Assembly (NCBI GenBank): GCA_015059805.1
Contig: SUZO01000021.1
Span: 1 to 49,547, forward strand
Origin: Rikenellaceae bacterium
GTDB lineage: Bacteria; Bacteroidota; Bacteroidia; Bacteroidales; Rikenellaceae
Direction: 5' to 3'
Length of the DNA: 49,547 nt
Both the position numbers and the translations under genes were made by a program. Under the pieces are notes generated by a model. It was not told the origin of the DNA. It searched no databases and saw only the letters and a list, made by a program, of their open reading frames with translations. Below are positions 25,905 to 34,078 of the stretch, piece by piece. Position 1 is the first letter of the stretch; each line of letters opens with the position of its first letter.

Positions 25905-27209
25905 ATGAGTTTAGTTGCAATCGTTGGTCGCCCGAATGTGGGCAAAAGTACACTCTTCAACCGCCTTGTGGGTCAGCGTCAGGCTATTGTAGACGCTACG
26001 GCAGGCACTACGCGTGACCGTCACTACGGCAAGACAGACTGGAATGGTCGTGAGTTTTCGGTTATCGACACTGGCGGTTATACTGTAAACAGTGAGGATA
26101 TTTTTGAGGACGAGATTCGCCGTCAGGTACTACTTGCCATTGAGGAGGCGGATGTTATTCTGTTCCTTGTAGAGGTAGGCACAGGAGTTACAGACCTTGA
26201 TATGATGATGGCGGAGATTTTGCGCCGTGCAAAGAAGCGTGTGATTCTTGTCTGCAACAAGGTGGACAACTACGAGCTTATCTACAACTCGCACGAGTTC
26301 TATACCCTCGGTCTTGGCGACCCATTCTGCATCAGCTCTATGTCGGGCAGTGGTACTGGCGAGCTGATGGACGAGATTCTCAAGCTCCTGCCAGAGGATT
26401 GCACAGCAAATGAACTTGAGGACCTGCCACGCATCACTATCGTGGGTCGTCCAAATGTCGGCAAGTCCTCTATGACCAACGCCCTACTTGGTCAGGAGCG
26501 CAACATTGTAACAAATATCGCAGGTACTACACGTGACTCTATCCACACCCGATATAACAAGTACGGTATGGACTTCTACCTCGTTGATACAGCAGGTATG
26601 CGCAAGAAGGGCAAGACTATGGAGGACCTTGAGTTCTACTCCGTTATGCGCTCTATCCGCGCCATTGAGGCATCAGATGTCTGCATTCTTATGCTTGATG
26701 CTCAGCAGGGCATTGAGTCTCAAGACCTAAATATCCACAACCTCATTATCCGCAACCGCAAGGGCTGTGTTATTGTTGTCAATAAGTGGGACCTTGTAGA
26801 GAAGGAGAACAACACAATGAAGGAGTGGAAGGAGTTCCTTGAGAAGAAGCTCGCTCCATTTAGCGATATTCCGATTATCTTCACCTCAGCACTGCATAAG
26901 CAGCGTATCCTTGACGTGCTGCAGACAGCTATCCGCGTATGCAACTCACGCTCACGAAGAATACCTACCTCGGAGCTGAACGACTTTATACTGCCAATCA
27001 TTGAGAACACCCCACCACCAACAGTCAAGGGTAAGTATATCCGTATAAAGTACGCTATGCAGCTGCCAACACCTACTCCGCAGTTCGCATTCTTCTGCAA
27101 CCTGCCACAGTATATCCGCGAGAACTACCGCCGCTTCCTTGAGAACCATATCCGCGAGCAGTACGACTTCTCCGGCGTACCTATCCAGATATACTTCCGC
27201 CAGAAGTAG
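25905..27209 (+). CDS. der: Ribosome-assembly GTPase Der (EngA)
   Basis: This double GTPase is needed for maturation of the 50S ribosomal subunit. Two tandem G domains are seen, each with GRPNVGKS (8-15 and 181-188), DTxG switch II (DTGG and DTAGMRKKG) and NKxD (NKVD, NKWD). A KH-like C-terminal domain follows from about 350. The 434-aa length is standard. It is the only gene in its unit. The stop codon may be part of the adjoining C-type repeat, which begins at or within it. Confidence 0.97.
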   Translation: MSLVAIVGRPNVGKSTLFNRLVGQRQAIVDATAGTTRDRHYGKTDWNGREFSVIDTGGYTVNSEDIFEDEIRRQVLLAIEEADVILFLVEVGTGVTDLDMMMAEILRRAKKRVILVCNKVDNYELIYNSHEFYTLGLGDPFCISSMSGSGTGELMDEILKLLPEDCTANELEDLPRITIVGRPNVGKSSMTNALLGQERNIVTNIAGTTRDSIHTRYNKYGMDFYLVDTAGMRKKGKTMEDLEFYSVMRSIRAIEASDVCILMLDAQQGIESQDLNIHNLIIRNRKGCVIVVNKWDLVEKENNTMKEWKEFLEKKLAPFSDIPIIFTSALHKQRILDVLQTAIRVCNSRSRRIPTSELNDFILPIIENTPPPTVKGKYIRIKYAMQLPTPTPQFAFFCNLPQYIRENYRRFLENHIREQYDFSGVPIQIYFRQK

Positions 27210-27438
27210 CTATGCAGAACTGCCCGCTTTTTCGCGAAAAAGCAGGGCGTGCAAAAAGCTCTTGGCAAAACTCCGTTTTGCTTGTATACTGATGCGGATT
27301 TAGGATAGCCTTGCGGCTATTACGACAAAAAATAGAGCCATTCACTTTCAAGCAAGCTTGAGTGAGGCTCTATTTTTCATCGTACCATCTGCGATGGATA
27401 ACCCAAATCCGAATAAACACGACTAACGAAGTCTGTTA
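27207..27438 (+). repeat. C-type cloverleaf-like repeat (copy C3)
   Basis: This has the same overall plan as C1 and C2, but most stems have changed sequence on both arms. The closing stem is CGGATTT/AAATCCG. Hairpin A is ATAGCC-TTGC-GGCTAT (27305-27320). The long stem is AAAAATAGAGCC/GGCTCTATTTTT (27328-27339/27366-27377) with CACT-TCAAGC/GCTTGA-AGTG inside. Hairpin C is CCATC-TGC-GATGG (27385-27397). The preceding stems are GCCCGCTTTTT/AAAAAGCAGGGC and GCAAAAC/GTTTTGC. Confidence 0.85.
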
Positions 27439-27514
27439 CTCTAAATAAAGAATCTAAGGAGATTAGGGAAGTTAGTGATAATCTGCCTTAAACTCGTTAA
27501 ACTCCTTAATTTCA

Positions 27515-27645
27515 CTGTTCTGCGTTAGCCAGCTAACGCCGCGATTAAGCCGAGAGCAATCAAACTTGTTTGAATTGCCGAGGCGGAGCGGTGAAGGGTC
27601 ACCGAAGGTGAGCCAATGGCTAATGGCTAATAGCCAACAGCTACT
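27515..27645 (+). repeat. D-type repeat running into the end of mnmA
   Basis: It begins TTCTGCGTTAGCCAGC, has TCACC-GAA-GGTGA and ends in ATGGCTA/TAGCCAACAGC units. The last units lie inside the 3' end of mnmA and contain its TAG stop codon. Confidence 0.78.
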
Positions 27646-28694
27646 ACCCCCATAATTATTCCACCGCCGAGGATAGTATTGTTGCGGTAGAAGGCGGCTG
27701 CTTGACCTGCAGCTACGGCAGTAAGTGGCTCAAAAAGAGCAACTTGCAGGGTGTTATCTGGTAGCAGTGTTACTCGGCAGCGATTTACTTGTTTGCGGTA
27801 GCGGATTTTTACGATAACATCATCTCTATCAAGCAGTTGGGTAGGATTTGTGATGTTCCAATCCTTGAGGCGAAACTCTGTGCGCTCTAATGAAACAAGG
27901 TCACCCAGCACGACACGATTCTCCGTGGGAATAATCTGTTTTACGAAGGTCGCTTTGTTAAGGTCTATGCCCAGTCCGCGCCTCTGACCGATAGTGTAGA
28001 ATGGATAACCCTCGTGCCAAGCGATAAACTCCCCATTTTCATCCACAAACTCTCCCCTTACAATAGCCTCCGATGGAACATTGTCGCTAAGAAATGTGCG
28101 GTAGTCCATCGGGCAGAAGCAGACGCCAAGGCTATCTTTTTTCTGCGCAGCCTTCATAAACCCGCGCTGCTGAGCAATTTCACGCACGCACTGCTTAGTT
28201 AGCGCACCCATAGGCAGGAGCATACGCTCTAATATATCTTGTGGCAGCCCCCACAGAAAGAAAGATTGGTCTTTATCTGGGTCAGCACCCGCCGTAATGT
28301 GCCAATAGTTATCTATAAACTCCTTTTGCACATAGTGCCCCGTAGCGATATGATAAATTCCCCGCTCATCGGCTAACTGGCGAAGAAGAGGCCACTTTAA
28401 GTAGTTGTTACACAGCGTACAAGGCACTGGCGTGTGACCGTCCATATACTCGCGGATGAAGTAGTCAATAATAGTCGTCTTAAAGAGCTCTCTCTGGTCA
28501 GAGATGACATGCTCAATACCAAGACGAGAGCATAGCTCCCGCGCATCGTCAAGATACTCCGTAGAGCCATCTGTCTCATAGAAGCGGAAGGTCACACCAG
28601 TAACCTCATAGCCAGCATCCTGTAACAGCAGCGCCGCCACAGAGCTGTCCGTGCCACCACTCATCCCCAATAAAACTCTCCGTCTCGGTTTCAT
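27627..28694 (-). CDS. mnmA: tRNA-specific 2-thiouridylase MnmA
   Basis: This enzyme thiolates uridine 34 of the Lys, Glu and Gln tRNAs. The start is the ATG at 28694 (355 aa); the upstream frame runs through repeats. The PP-loop reads GMSGGTDSS (10-18), with threonine where most family members have valine. The two catalytic cysteines are in PCTLCN and [16 protein letters not shown] and GQRRGLGI are also typical. A TATCTTTG box ends 4 nt upstream of the start codon, so the mRNA may be leaderless. The last residues (VVAVGY) are encoded by a D-type repeat. Some Bacteroidota have two MnmA-like genes, and this could be either. Confidence 0.92.
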   Translation of the reverse strand: MKPRRRVLLGMSGGTDSSVAALLLQDAGYEVTGVTFRFYETDGSTEYLDDARELCSRLGIEHVISDQRELFKTTIIDYFIREYMDGHTPVPCTLCNNYLKWPLLRQLADERGIYHIATGHYVQKEFIDNYWHITAGADPDKDQSFFLWGLPQDILERMLLPMGALTKQCVREIAQQRGFMKAAQKKDSLGVCFCPMDYRTFLSDNVPSEAIVRGEFVDENGEFIAWHEGYPFYTIGQRRGLGIDLNKATFVKQIIPTENRVVLGDLVSLERTEFRLKDWNITNPTQLLDRDDVIVKIRYRKQVNRCRVTLLPDNTLQVALFEPLTAVAAGQAAAFYRNNTILGGGIIMGVVAVGY

Positions 28695-28745
28695 TCCACA
28701 AAGATAGTCACAAAATAGAAAAAGCCAATGGCTAATAGCCAATAG

Positions 28746-28868
28746 TAAATCTGATTTTAGGTGAGGATTTACAAGGCTCAATGAAAAATGCCTGCGCTAA
28801 ATTTCATTTTAAGTAGGAAGTTACAACGCTCGGCAAAAAATCCCACCGATGAATTGCACAAAGTCAAA
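28746..28868 (-). repeat. Two unpaired left arms of E-type elements
   Basis: 28746-28798 repeats the left half of the E element at 28869 almost exactly (AAATCTGATTTTA, GGATTTAC, TGCCTGCGC). It is followed directly by another left half of a different type (TTTCATTTTAAGTAGG, TTACAACGCTCGGC, 28799-28850). Neither has its right partner. They look like nested insertions or deletions in the element. Confidence 0.7.
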
Positions 28869-28993
28869 AAATCTGATTTTAGGTGAGGATTTACCACGCT
28901 CAATGAAAAATGCCTGCGCAGGATAGTACCAAGTAGTACAGCCCAGCAGGCATTTATCATTAGCGGCAGTAAATACCGCATAAAATCAGATTT
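28869..28993 (-). repeat. E-type nested hairpin element (copy E1d)
   Basis: The outer arms AAATCTGATTTTA (28869-28881) and TAAAATCAGATTT (28981-28993) differ from E1a at one position on each arm, with pairing kept. The inner arms are AAATGCCTGC/GCAGGCATTT (28908-28917/28946-28955). The centre 28921-28943 has GTAC-CAAGTA-GTAC. It overlaps the mdh stop codon by one base. Confidence 0.88.
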
Positions 28994-29946
28994 TACAGAG
29001 CGCCGATTTCGTAGAGAGCACCATTAACCTTACGTACTGCCTCAGCAGCTGCGTCGAACTTAGCCTTCTCCTCCTTAGTGAGGTCTACCTTAACGATCTT
29101 CTCAATACCCTTCTTACCGAGAACTACAGGTACGCCGAGGCAGATATCCTCCTGACCATACTCGCCCTCAAGAAGAACTGAGCAAGGAACGATAGCCTTA
29201 GTGTCGTTGATAATAGCGTCAACAACATAAGCACCTGCAGAACCTGGAGCATACCAAGCAGAGGTACCGAGCAGACCTGTAAGAGTAGCACCGCCGACCA
29301 TAGTATCAGCAGCAACCTTCTCAAGGCTCTTCTTTGAGAGGAACTGAGATGCAGGAACACCCTTAATTGTAGCCTTAGAGGTGAGTGGAACCATAGTAGT
29401 ATCGCCGTGACCACCGATAACCATACCGTCGATATCCTGGATACCTACGCCAGTAGCCTTAGAGAGGTAGCAGCGGAAACGAGAAGAGTCAAGAGCGCCA
29501 CCCATACCGATGATGCGGTTCTTCTTAAGACCTGTAGCCTTGAGTGCAAGGTAGGTCATTGTATCCATAGGGTTAGAGATAACAACAACGATAGCCTTTG
29601 GAGACCACTTAAGAGCGTTACCAACAACACCCTTAACGATACCTGCGTTGATACCGATAAGCTCCTCACGAGTCATACCTGGCTTACGAGGGATACCAGA
29701 GGTAACAACAATTACATCAGAGTTTGCAGTTGGCTTGTAGCCCTCTGCATCTGTAGCTGTAACACCTACGAGCTTAGTCTTGTAGCCCTGAGTAGCAGCA
29801 GCCTGGAACATATCCAGCATCTTACCCTCTGAAAGACCGTCCTTAATATCAACCAGAACAACCTCGCTTGCAACGCCACGGCAAGCCAATACATTTGCAC
29901 AAGTTGCACCTACTGCACCTGCGCCGATAACTGTAACTTTTGACAT
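28993..29946 (-). CDS. mdh: Malate dehydrogenase
   Basis: It catalyses NAD-dependent oxidation of malate to oxaloacetate; in gut Bacteroidota it mainly runs towards malate in the fumarate branch. The 317-aa protein is of the LDH-like type: GAGAVGAT (8-15), the substrate arginine loop GIPRKPGMTREE, NPMD and the catalytic histidine in GGHGDTTMVP. It lies 32 nt after gcvH. Codon use is strongly biased, as expected for an abundant enzyme. An E-type hairpin overlaps its stop codon. Confidence 0.95.
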   Translation of the reverse strand: MSKVTVIGAGAVGATCANVLACRGVASEVVLVDIKDGLSEGKMLDMFQAAATQGYKTKLVGVTATDAEGYKPTANSDVIVVTSGIPRKPGMTREELIGINAGIVKGVVGNALKWSPKAIVVVISNPMDTMTYLALKATGLKKNRIIGMGGALDSSRFRCYLSKATGVGIQDIDGMVIGGHGDTTMVPLTSKATIKGVPASQFLSKKSLEKVAADTMVGGATLTGLLGTSAWYAPGSAGAYVVDAIINDTKAIVPCSVLLEGEYGQEDICLGVPVVLGKKGIEKIVKVDLTKEEKAKFDAAAEAVRKVNGALYEIGAL

Positions 29947-29978
29947 AGTTTTGTGTGTTTAATATAACTTAGTGTTGA

Positions 29979-30362
29979 TTACTTCTCAATCAGTGCTGTG
30001 TACTGCTCTGCTGTAAGGAGTGCCTCAACCTCAGATGGGTCAGACATCAGAACCTTAACCATCCAGCCCTCGCCATAAGGGTCGCTATTTACCAGAGCAG
30101 GGTCGGCATCAATAGCAGGGTTTACCTGTTCTACAACGCCAGATACTGGCAGGAACGCATCAGATACGGTCTTTACAGCCTCGATAGTACCGAAAACATC
30201 ACCTGCAGCGAGGGTCTCGCCCTCGGTTGGGATGTCTACAAATACAATATCGCCAAGCTCGCTCTGAGCAAAATCGGTAATGCCCACATAGGCATACTCG
30301 CCCTCTACACGACACCACTCATGGTCATTAGAGTACTTCAATTCAACAGGAATGTTAGCCAT
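29979..30362 (-). CDS. gcvH: Glycine cleavage system H protein
   Basis: This small lipoate carrier shuttles the aminomethyl group between the P, T and L proteins of glycine cleavage. The 127-aa product has the lipoylation site at Lys64 in EAVKTVSDA, and [20 protein letters not shown] (27-46) is a family hallmark. No gcvP or gcvT lies nearby. It is upstream of mdh on the same strand and may be co-transcribed. A TATATTTG box on the minus strand (30409-30402) is a candidate -7 element. Confidence 0.96.
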   Translation of the reverse strand: MANIPVELKYSNDHEWCRVEGEYAYVGITDFAQSELGDIVFVDIPTEGETLAAGDVFGTIEAVKTVSDAFLPVSGVVEQVNPAIDADPALVNSDPYGEGWMVKVLMSDPSEVEALLTAEQYTALIEK

Positions 30363-30482
30363 AGTAATTATAATGTTTTAGGTATTTGCACTTTTATCGT
30401 ACAAATATAACATTTTTTTCAGAGAACAACAACAATCGTTCTCTTTTTTTAACCATAATCGCAATTTTTCGCCACATTACGC

Positions 30483-31283
30483 CTATATATGGCTGGAAAG
30501 ATCATCGTAGTATCGTTTAGTTACAGGGATATTGCCCACCGTTTCAACATCCAACTCGGCGACAATAACACCCTCGCGCTCCTTCCTCAACGCCTTGATA
30601 TGCATAGGATTAACATAATAGGAGCGATGACAACGCAGCAATCCATACTCGGCACACAACGGCTCTACAGACTTCATTGAGCGGCGCAACATATATTCAT
30701 TTAACTGTTGCCCATCAAGATAGCAGATTTTAATGTAATTCTCCTCCGCTTCAATATAGAGAATAGATGAGGCTGCGACAACCAATTTGAGGTTCTTGCG
30801 CTCATCATAAAATCGGATTTTAGACTCCTGTTTTTCATCTATCTGGCTCTGACGATATTGCGCCACCAAAAATAGCGACAGGGTGATAATGACGTATGGA
30901 TATATCAACACGGGCAGCACCCACGCCAATGCGCGAGAGAGGACAAGGAAGTAGGGCTCAACACATCTATCCATCAGCCATGCATATAGAGCGACAAAAA
31001 ATGCCGCCACAACCATCTCAAATATAGACCAGAAAAAGTAGGATATTTTATCAACACGCCTGCGTATAAGGTAATATATAGTACGCATAATGGCCATTGT
31101 TCCAAATATTATACACGCAAGCAGGGTCAGGTGCACACCAAACGGGAAATGCCCAATCATCAATCGCTCCTCAATATGGAAGGGTCTATATACAACCATA
31201 AATGCAAAAAAGACTAATGGCATTGCAACGACATGAATTAGTTGCACAGATTTGGTTTGAAAAATAGATGGAAGCTGCAGCAT
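30483..31283 (-). CDS. Membrane-bound LytTR transcription regulator
   Basis: This 266-aa protein has four membrane segments in the first about 150 residues (near 16-32, 48-70, 82-104, 118-142). A linker follows, then a LytTR DNA-binding domain (about 165-262) with ILYIEAEENYIKIC, LRRSMKSVEP, LLRCHRSYYVNP and VPVTKRYY-like features. There is no response-regulator domain, so it is a one-component, membrane-anchored type known in Bacteroidota. Targets are unknown. TACCTTTG on the minus strand (31321-31314) is a candidate -7 element. The neighbouring SGNH hydrolase gene is divergent. Confidence 0.9.
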   Translation of the reverse strand: MLQLPSIFQTKSVQLIHVVAMPLVFFAFMVVYRPFHIEERLMIGHFPFGVHLTLLACIIFGTMAIMRTIYYLIRRRVDKISYFFWSIFEMVVAAFFVALYAWLMDRCVEPYFLVLSRALAWVLPVLIYPYVIITLSLFLVAQYRQSQIDEKQESKIRFYDERKNLKLVVAASSILYIEAEENYIKICYLDGQQLNEYMLRRSMKSVEPLCAEYGLLRCHRSYYVNPMHIKALRKEREGVIVAELDVETVGNIPVTKRYYDDLSSHI

Positions 31284-31460
31284 AACTCTAATATTTTATG
31301 TGTGACGAACAGACAAAGGTACGTTTTTTATCCCAATTATCATAATTTAGTCACCAAAATCGCCATATTATCACATTTTTTCATCACCAAACACAACCTT
31401 TTCCGTCTTCTGAACAAGGGCAGTAATTTTGCACCAGAAACAGTGATGATTTATACAATT

Positions 31461-32171
31461 ATGAGAAGAATTACAGCACTTGGAGACTCTATTATGCGTG
31501 GCGTTGTGCTTGATAAAAGCAGCAACACATCAAAGCCTCGCTATGTCAATCTCAATGACAACTTTGCATCCATTTGTGCCACAACATTAGGGATAGAGAT
31601 TAAAAACTTCGGTCGTTTTGGCAACACTACACTTCACGCACTAAAGAGTTGGGATAGATATAGTGCTGATATTAAAGACTCCGACTACATTGTTATGGAG
31701 TTTGGAGGCAATGATTGCGACCATCGTTGGATAGAGATTGCAAACAATCCCACTGCCGACCACTCTCCGATAATAGACCTATCAAAATATGTAGAGCTAT
31801 TTCGCACAATCGTTATAAAGGTCAAAGAGTCAAATAGCAAACCGCTACTGCTCTCACTGCCGCCAATTATTGCAGAGGACTACTTCAACGCCTTCACGCA
31901 AAATATGAGCGCTGAGCAGAGAGAGAATGTTCTACTCTGGCTCAACGGCTGTTTGGAGAATATAACCCAGTGGCACGAGATGTACAACCTGGAGCTATTC
32001 AAGCTTGCCACAGAGCTAAATATCCCAATCATTGACATAACATCGCCATTTTTGGTAAAGCGAAACTACCGAGAGCTATTTTGCACTGACGGGATTCATC
32101 CAAACAAAAGAGGACATAGTTTGATTGCCGATACAATACTAAACTATGTCCATAAACACATTGCAATATAG
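31461..32171 (+). CDS. SGNH/GDSL hydrolase
   Basis: This small esterase-type hydrolase of 236 aa has no signal peptide and so is probably cytoplasmic. Block I is LGDSIMRG with the nucleophile serine, block III is EFGGND, and block V is DGIHPN with catalytic aspartate and histidine. The start is taken as the ATG at 31461 because it places GDS close to the N-terminus as usual. An in-frame ATG at 31446 is an alternative; a TAATTTTG box (31424-31431) precedes both. The substrate is not predictable. The gene stands alone between divergent lytTR and convergent birA. Confidence 0.87.
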   Translation: MRRITALGDSIMRGVVLDKSSNTSKPRYVNLNDNFASICATTLGIEIKNFGRFGNTTLHALKSWDRYSADIKDSDYIVMEFGGNDCDHRWIEIANNPTADHSPIIDLSKYVELFRTIVIKVKESNSKPLLLSLPPIIAEDYFNAFTQNMSAEQRENVLLWLNGCLENITQWHEMYNLELFKLATELNIPIIDITSPFLVKRNYRELFCTDGIHPNKRGHSLIADTILNYVHKHIAI

Positions 32172-32180
32172 GCAAGGTCA

Positions 32181-32903
32181 CTAAGGAGTTATCACAAACT
32201 CAATCTCCTTGAAAAGATAACCATTTTTCGCACCTTCTCTATCCTCTACTATCAGCTCTCCCGTCGGTTGCACACCACGAATAGCCCCCTCAAAGCGGGT
32301 CCCATTTGGCAGAGCGTAGGTGTGCCACTCATTAAGGCGGTAGAGTGATGCGTGATAGTCACTCTGAAGTCTATCCCACTCCCCCTCGCGCAGCTGGCGG
32401 TATCGCTCAGCAAAGCAACGCTCAAAGCTGCGAAGCAATGGGTCAAGGTCGTACTCTTTGCCAGTAAGCATACTAAGAGAGATTGGGTTGGGAATATCGG
32501 CAGAAAACTCCCTCTGATTGACATTTATACCGATGCCGACAACGGTGCGGGCAAGGCTACCTCCAGAGTAGGTATGCTCAATAAGAATACCCACCGCCTT
32601 ACGGTCGCCAACATAGATGTCGTTTGTCCATTTGATAGCCGTAGCAACCCCCTGCTCGGCAAAAAAATCGCTCAGCGAGAGCGCCACCGCCTCAAGCAGC
32701 ATAAACTGCTCTTTTACAGGCAGAAACCTCGGCTCAAGGAGAACCGAGAAGGTAAGATTTTCGCCCGAATGACTCTCCCAAGTATGCCCCCGCTGACCGC
32801 GCCCTGCAGTCTGAAAATCTGCCCACACAATATCCCCATCGTGATACTGAGCACCACGAGCAACATCGTTTGTTGAGCCGACGGTATCGAAATGGTAAAT
32901 CAT
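32181..32903 (-). CDS. birA: Biotin--[acetyl-CoA-carboxylase] ligase
   Basis: It activates biotin to biotinyl-AMP and attaches it to the carrier lysine of biotin-dependent carboxylases. At 240 aa it is the short form without the N-terminal helix-turn-helix, so it should not act as a repressor. The biotin loop is GRGQRG (34-39); KWTNDIYV and GILIEH, then VGIGINVNQ, are further family motifs. It converges with the SGNH hydrolase gene with 9 nt between them. A D-type repeat lies immediately upstream of its start. Confidence 0.94.
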   Translation of the reverse strand: MIYHFDTVGSTNDVARGAQYHDGDIVWADFQTAGRGQRGHTWESHSGENLTFSVLLEPRFLPVKEQFMLLEAVALSLSDFFAEQGVATAIKWTNDIYVGDRKAVGILIEHTYSGGSLARTVVGIGINVNQREFSADIPNPISLSMLTGKEYDLDPLLRSFERCFAERYRQLREGEWDRLQSDYHASLYRLNEWHTYALPNGTRFEGAIRGVQPTGELIVEDREGAKNGYLFKEIEFVITP

Positions 32904-32913
32904 ATTTTCTGGC

Positions 32914-33150
32914 TTTTGGCTATTAGCCGTTGGCTGTTGGCTTTTTTTGTTAATAGGGAGTTTAAGGAATTTAGGGAGATTAAGGATAATTCTCTAAATT
33001 CACTAACTTCACTAAATTCTCTATTCTGCGTTAGCCAGCCAACGCCGCGATTAAGCCGAGAGCAGAGACTGCTTGCAGACTTTGCCGAGGCGGAGCGGGG
33101 TCGGGTTGCCGAAGGCAAGCCAATGGCTAACGGCTAACGGCTAATGGCTA
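32914..33150 (+). repeat. D-type element with inverted ends
   Basis: The left end (32914-32942, TTGGCTATTAGCCGTTGGC) is an inverted form of the right end (about 33119-33150, ATGGCTA/ACGGCTA units). Between them lie degenerate heptad-like runs (CTAAATT, CTAACTT), the D-type start TTCTGCGTTAGCCAGC, and TTGCC-GAA-GGCAA. The right end contains the TAG stop codon of dapD. It looks like a small non-coding insertion of about 240 bp. Confidence 0.75.
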
Positions 33151-33969
33151 ATTTATCCCAAAATCGCGCAGTGCGTCGTTAAGGGTTGTCTTCTTATCTG
33201 TAGACTCCTTGCGCTGACCGATAATAAGGGCGCAAGAGACATTGTATACTCCCGCAGGGAACTGCTTTGGATATGTACCAGGGATGACTATTGAGCGAGT
33301 AGGAACATAACCCTTATAAGTCTTTGGCTCAGAGCCCGTTAGATCAATAATATGGGTAGAGCCTGTAATGACCACATTAGAGCCAAGCACAGCCTCACGG
33401 CAGATGTGCGCACCCTCAACAACGATAGCCCTACTGCCGATAAAGCAGTTATCCTCAATAATCACTGGTGCAGCCTGCACTGGCTCAAGCACGCCACCGA
33501 TACCTACGCCACCGCTCAGGTGTACATTCTTGCCAATCTGTGCGCATGAGCCGACAGTAGCCCAAGTATCAACCATCGTTCCGCTATCTACATAAGCGCC
33601 GATATTGACATACGACGGCATCATAACAGCACCTGGGGCGATATAAGCGCCATAGCGAGCGATACCGTGTGGAACAACTCTCACGCCAAGGTCGTGGAAG
33701 TTATGCTTCAGCTCCATCTTATCGTACCACTCAAGCTCGCCAGCGCGCATAGTTCTCATCTTCTGAATTGGGAAGTAGAGGATTATCGCCTTCTTAACCC
33801 ACTCATTCACCTGCCACTCACTCCTCTCAAGGTCTACTGGCTCAGCACAACGAAGCCGACCCTTATCTACCGCCTCAACAACGGCACGAATAGCTGTGCG
33901 GGTAGCCGCCTCATTTAGCAGCTCTCTATTCTCCCACGCAGCCTCTATAATATTGCGTAATTCTGTCAT
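33148..33969 (-). CDS. dapD: Tetrahydrodipicolinate N-succinyltransferase
   Basis: This enzyme of the succinylase branch leading to meso-diaminopimelate and lysine transfers succinyl from succinyl-CoA. The 273-aa product starts at the ATG at 33969. It has a helical N-terminal domain (about 1-95), then a left-handed beta-helix of hexapeptide repeats (GAVMMPSYVNIGAYVDSGTM and following), and a C-terminal strand region. It points to DapD rather than DapL or Ddh for diaminopimelate synthesis here. The product feeds MurE encoded downstream. The stop codon TAG is the first triplet of the D-type repeat. Confidence 0.96.
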   Translation of the reverse strand: MTELRNIIEAAWENRELLNEAATRTAIRAVVEAVDKGRLRCAEPVDLERSEWQVNEWVKKAIILYFPIQKMRTMRAGELEWYDKMELKHNFHDLGVRVVPHGIARYGAYIAPGAVMMPSYVNIGAYVDSGTMVDTWATVGSCAQIGKNVHLSGGVGIGGVLEPVQAAPVIIEDNCFIGSRAIVVEGAHICREAVLGSNVVITGSTHIIDLTGSEPKTYKGYVPTRSIVIPGTYPKQFPAGVYNVSCALIIGQRKESTDKKTTLNDALRDFGIN

Positions 33970-34078
33970 AATAAAACAAAGTTTTAGAAATTTTCCCAAA
34001 GGTACAAAAAAGTTACCATTTATTAAAGGTTATGCGAAGAGTTTTTTGTATCTTTGTACGCAAATTATTTATATTGGT

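Noticed and set aside
30421..30450. Terminator AGAGAAC/GTTCTCT followed by T-run
   Set aside because: It points rightwards on the plus strand, where no plus-strand gene ends nearby; on the minus strand it lacks a T-run.
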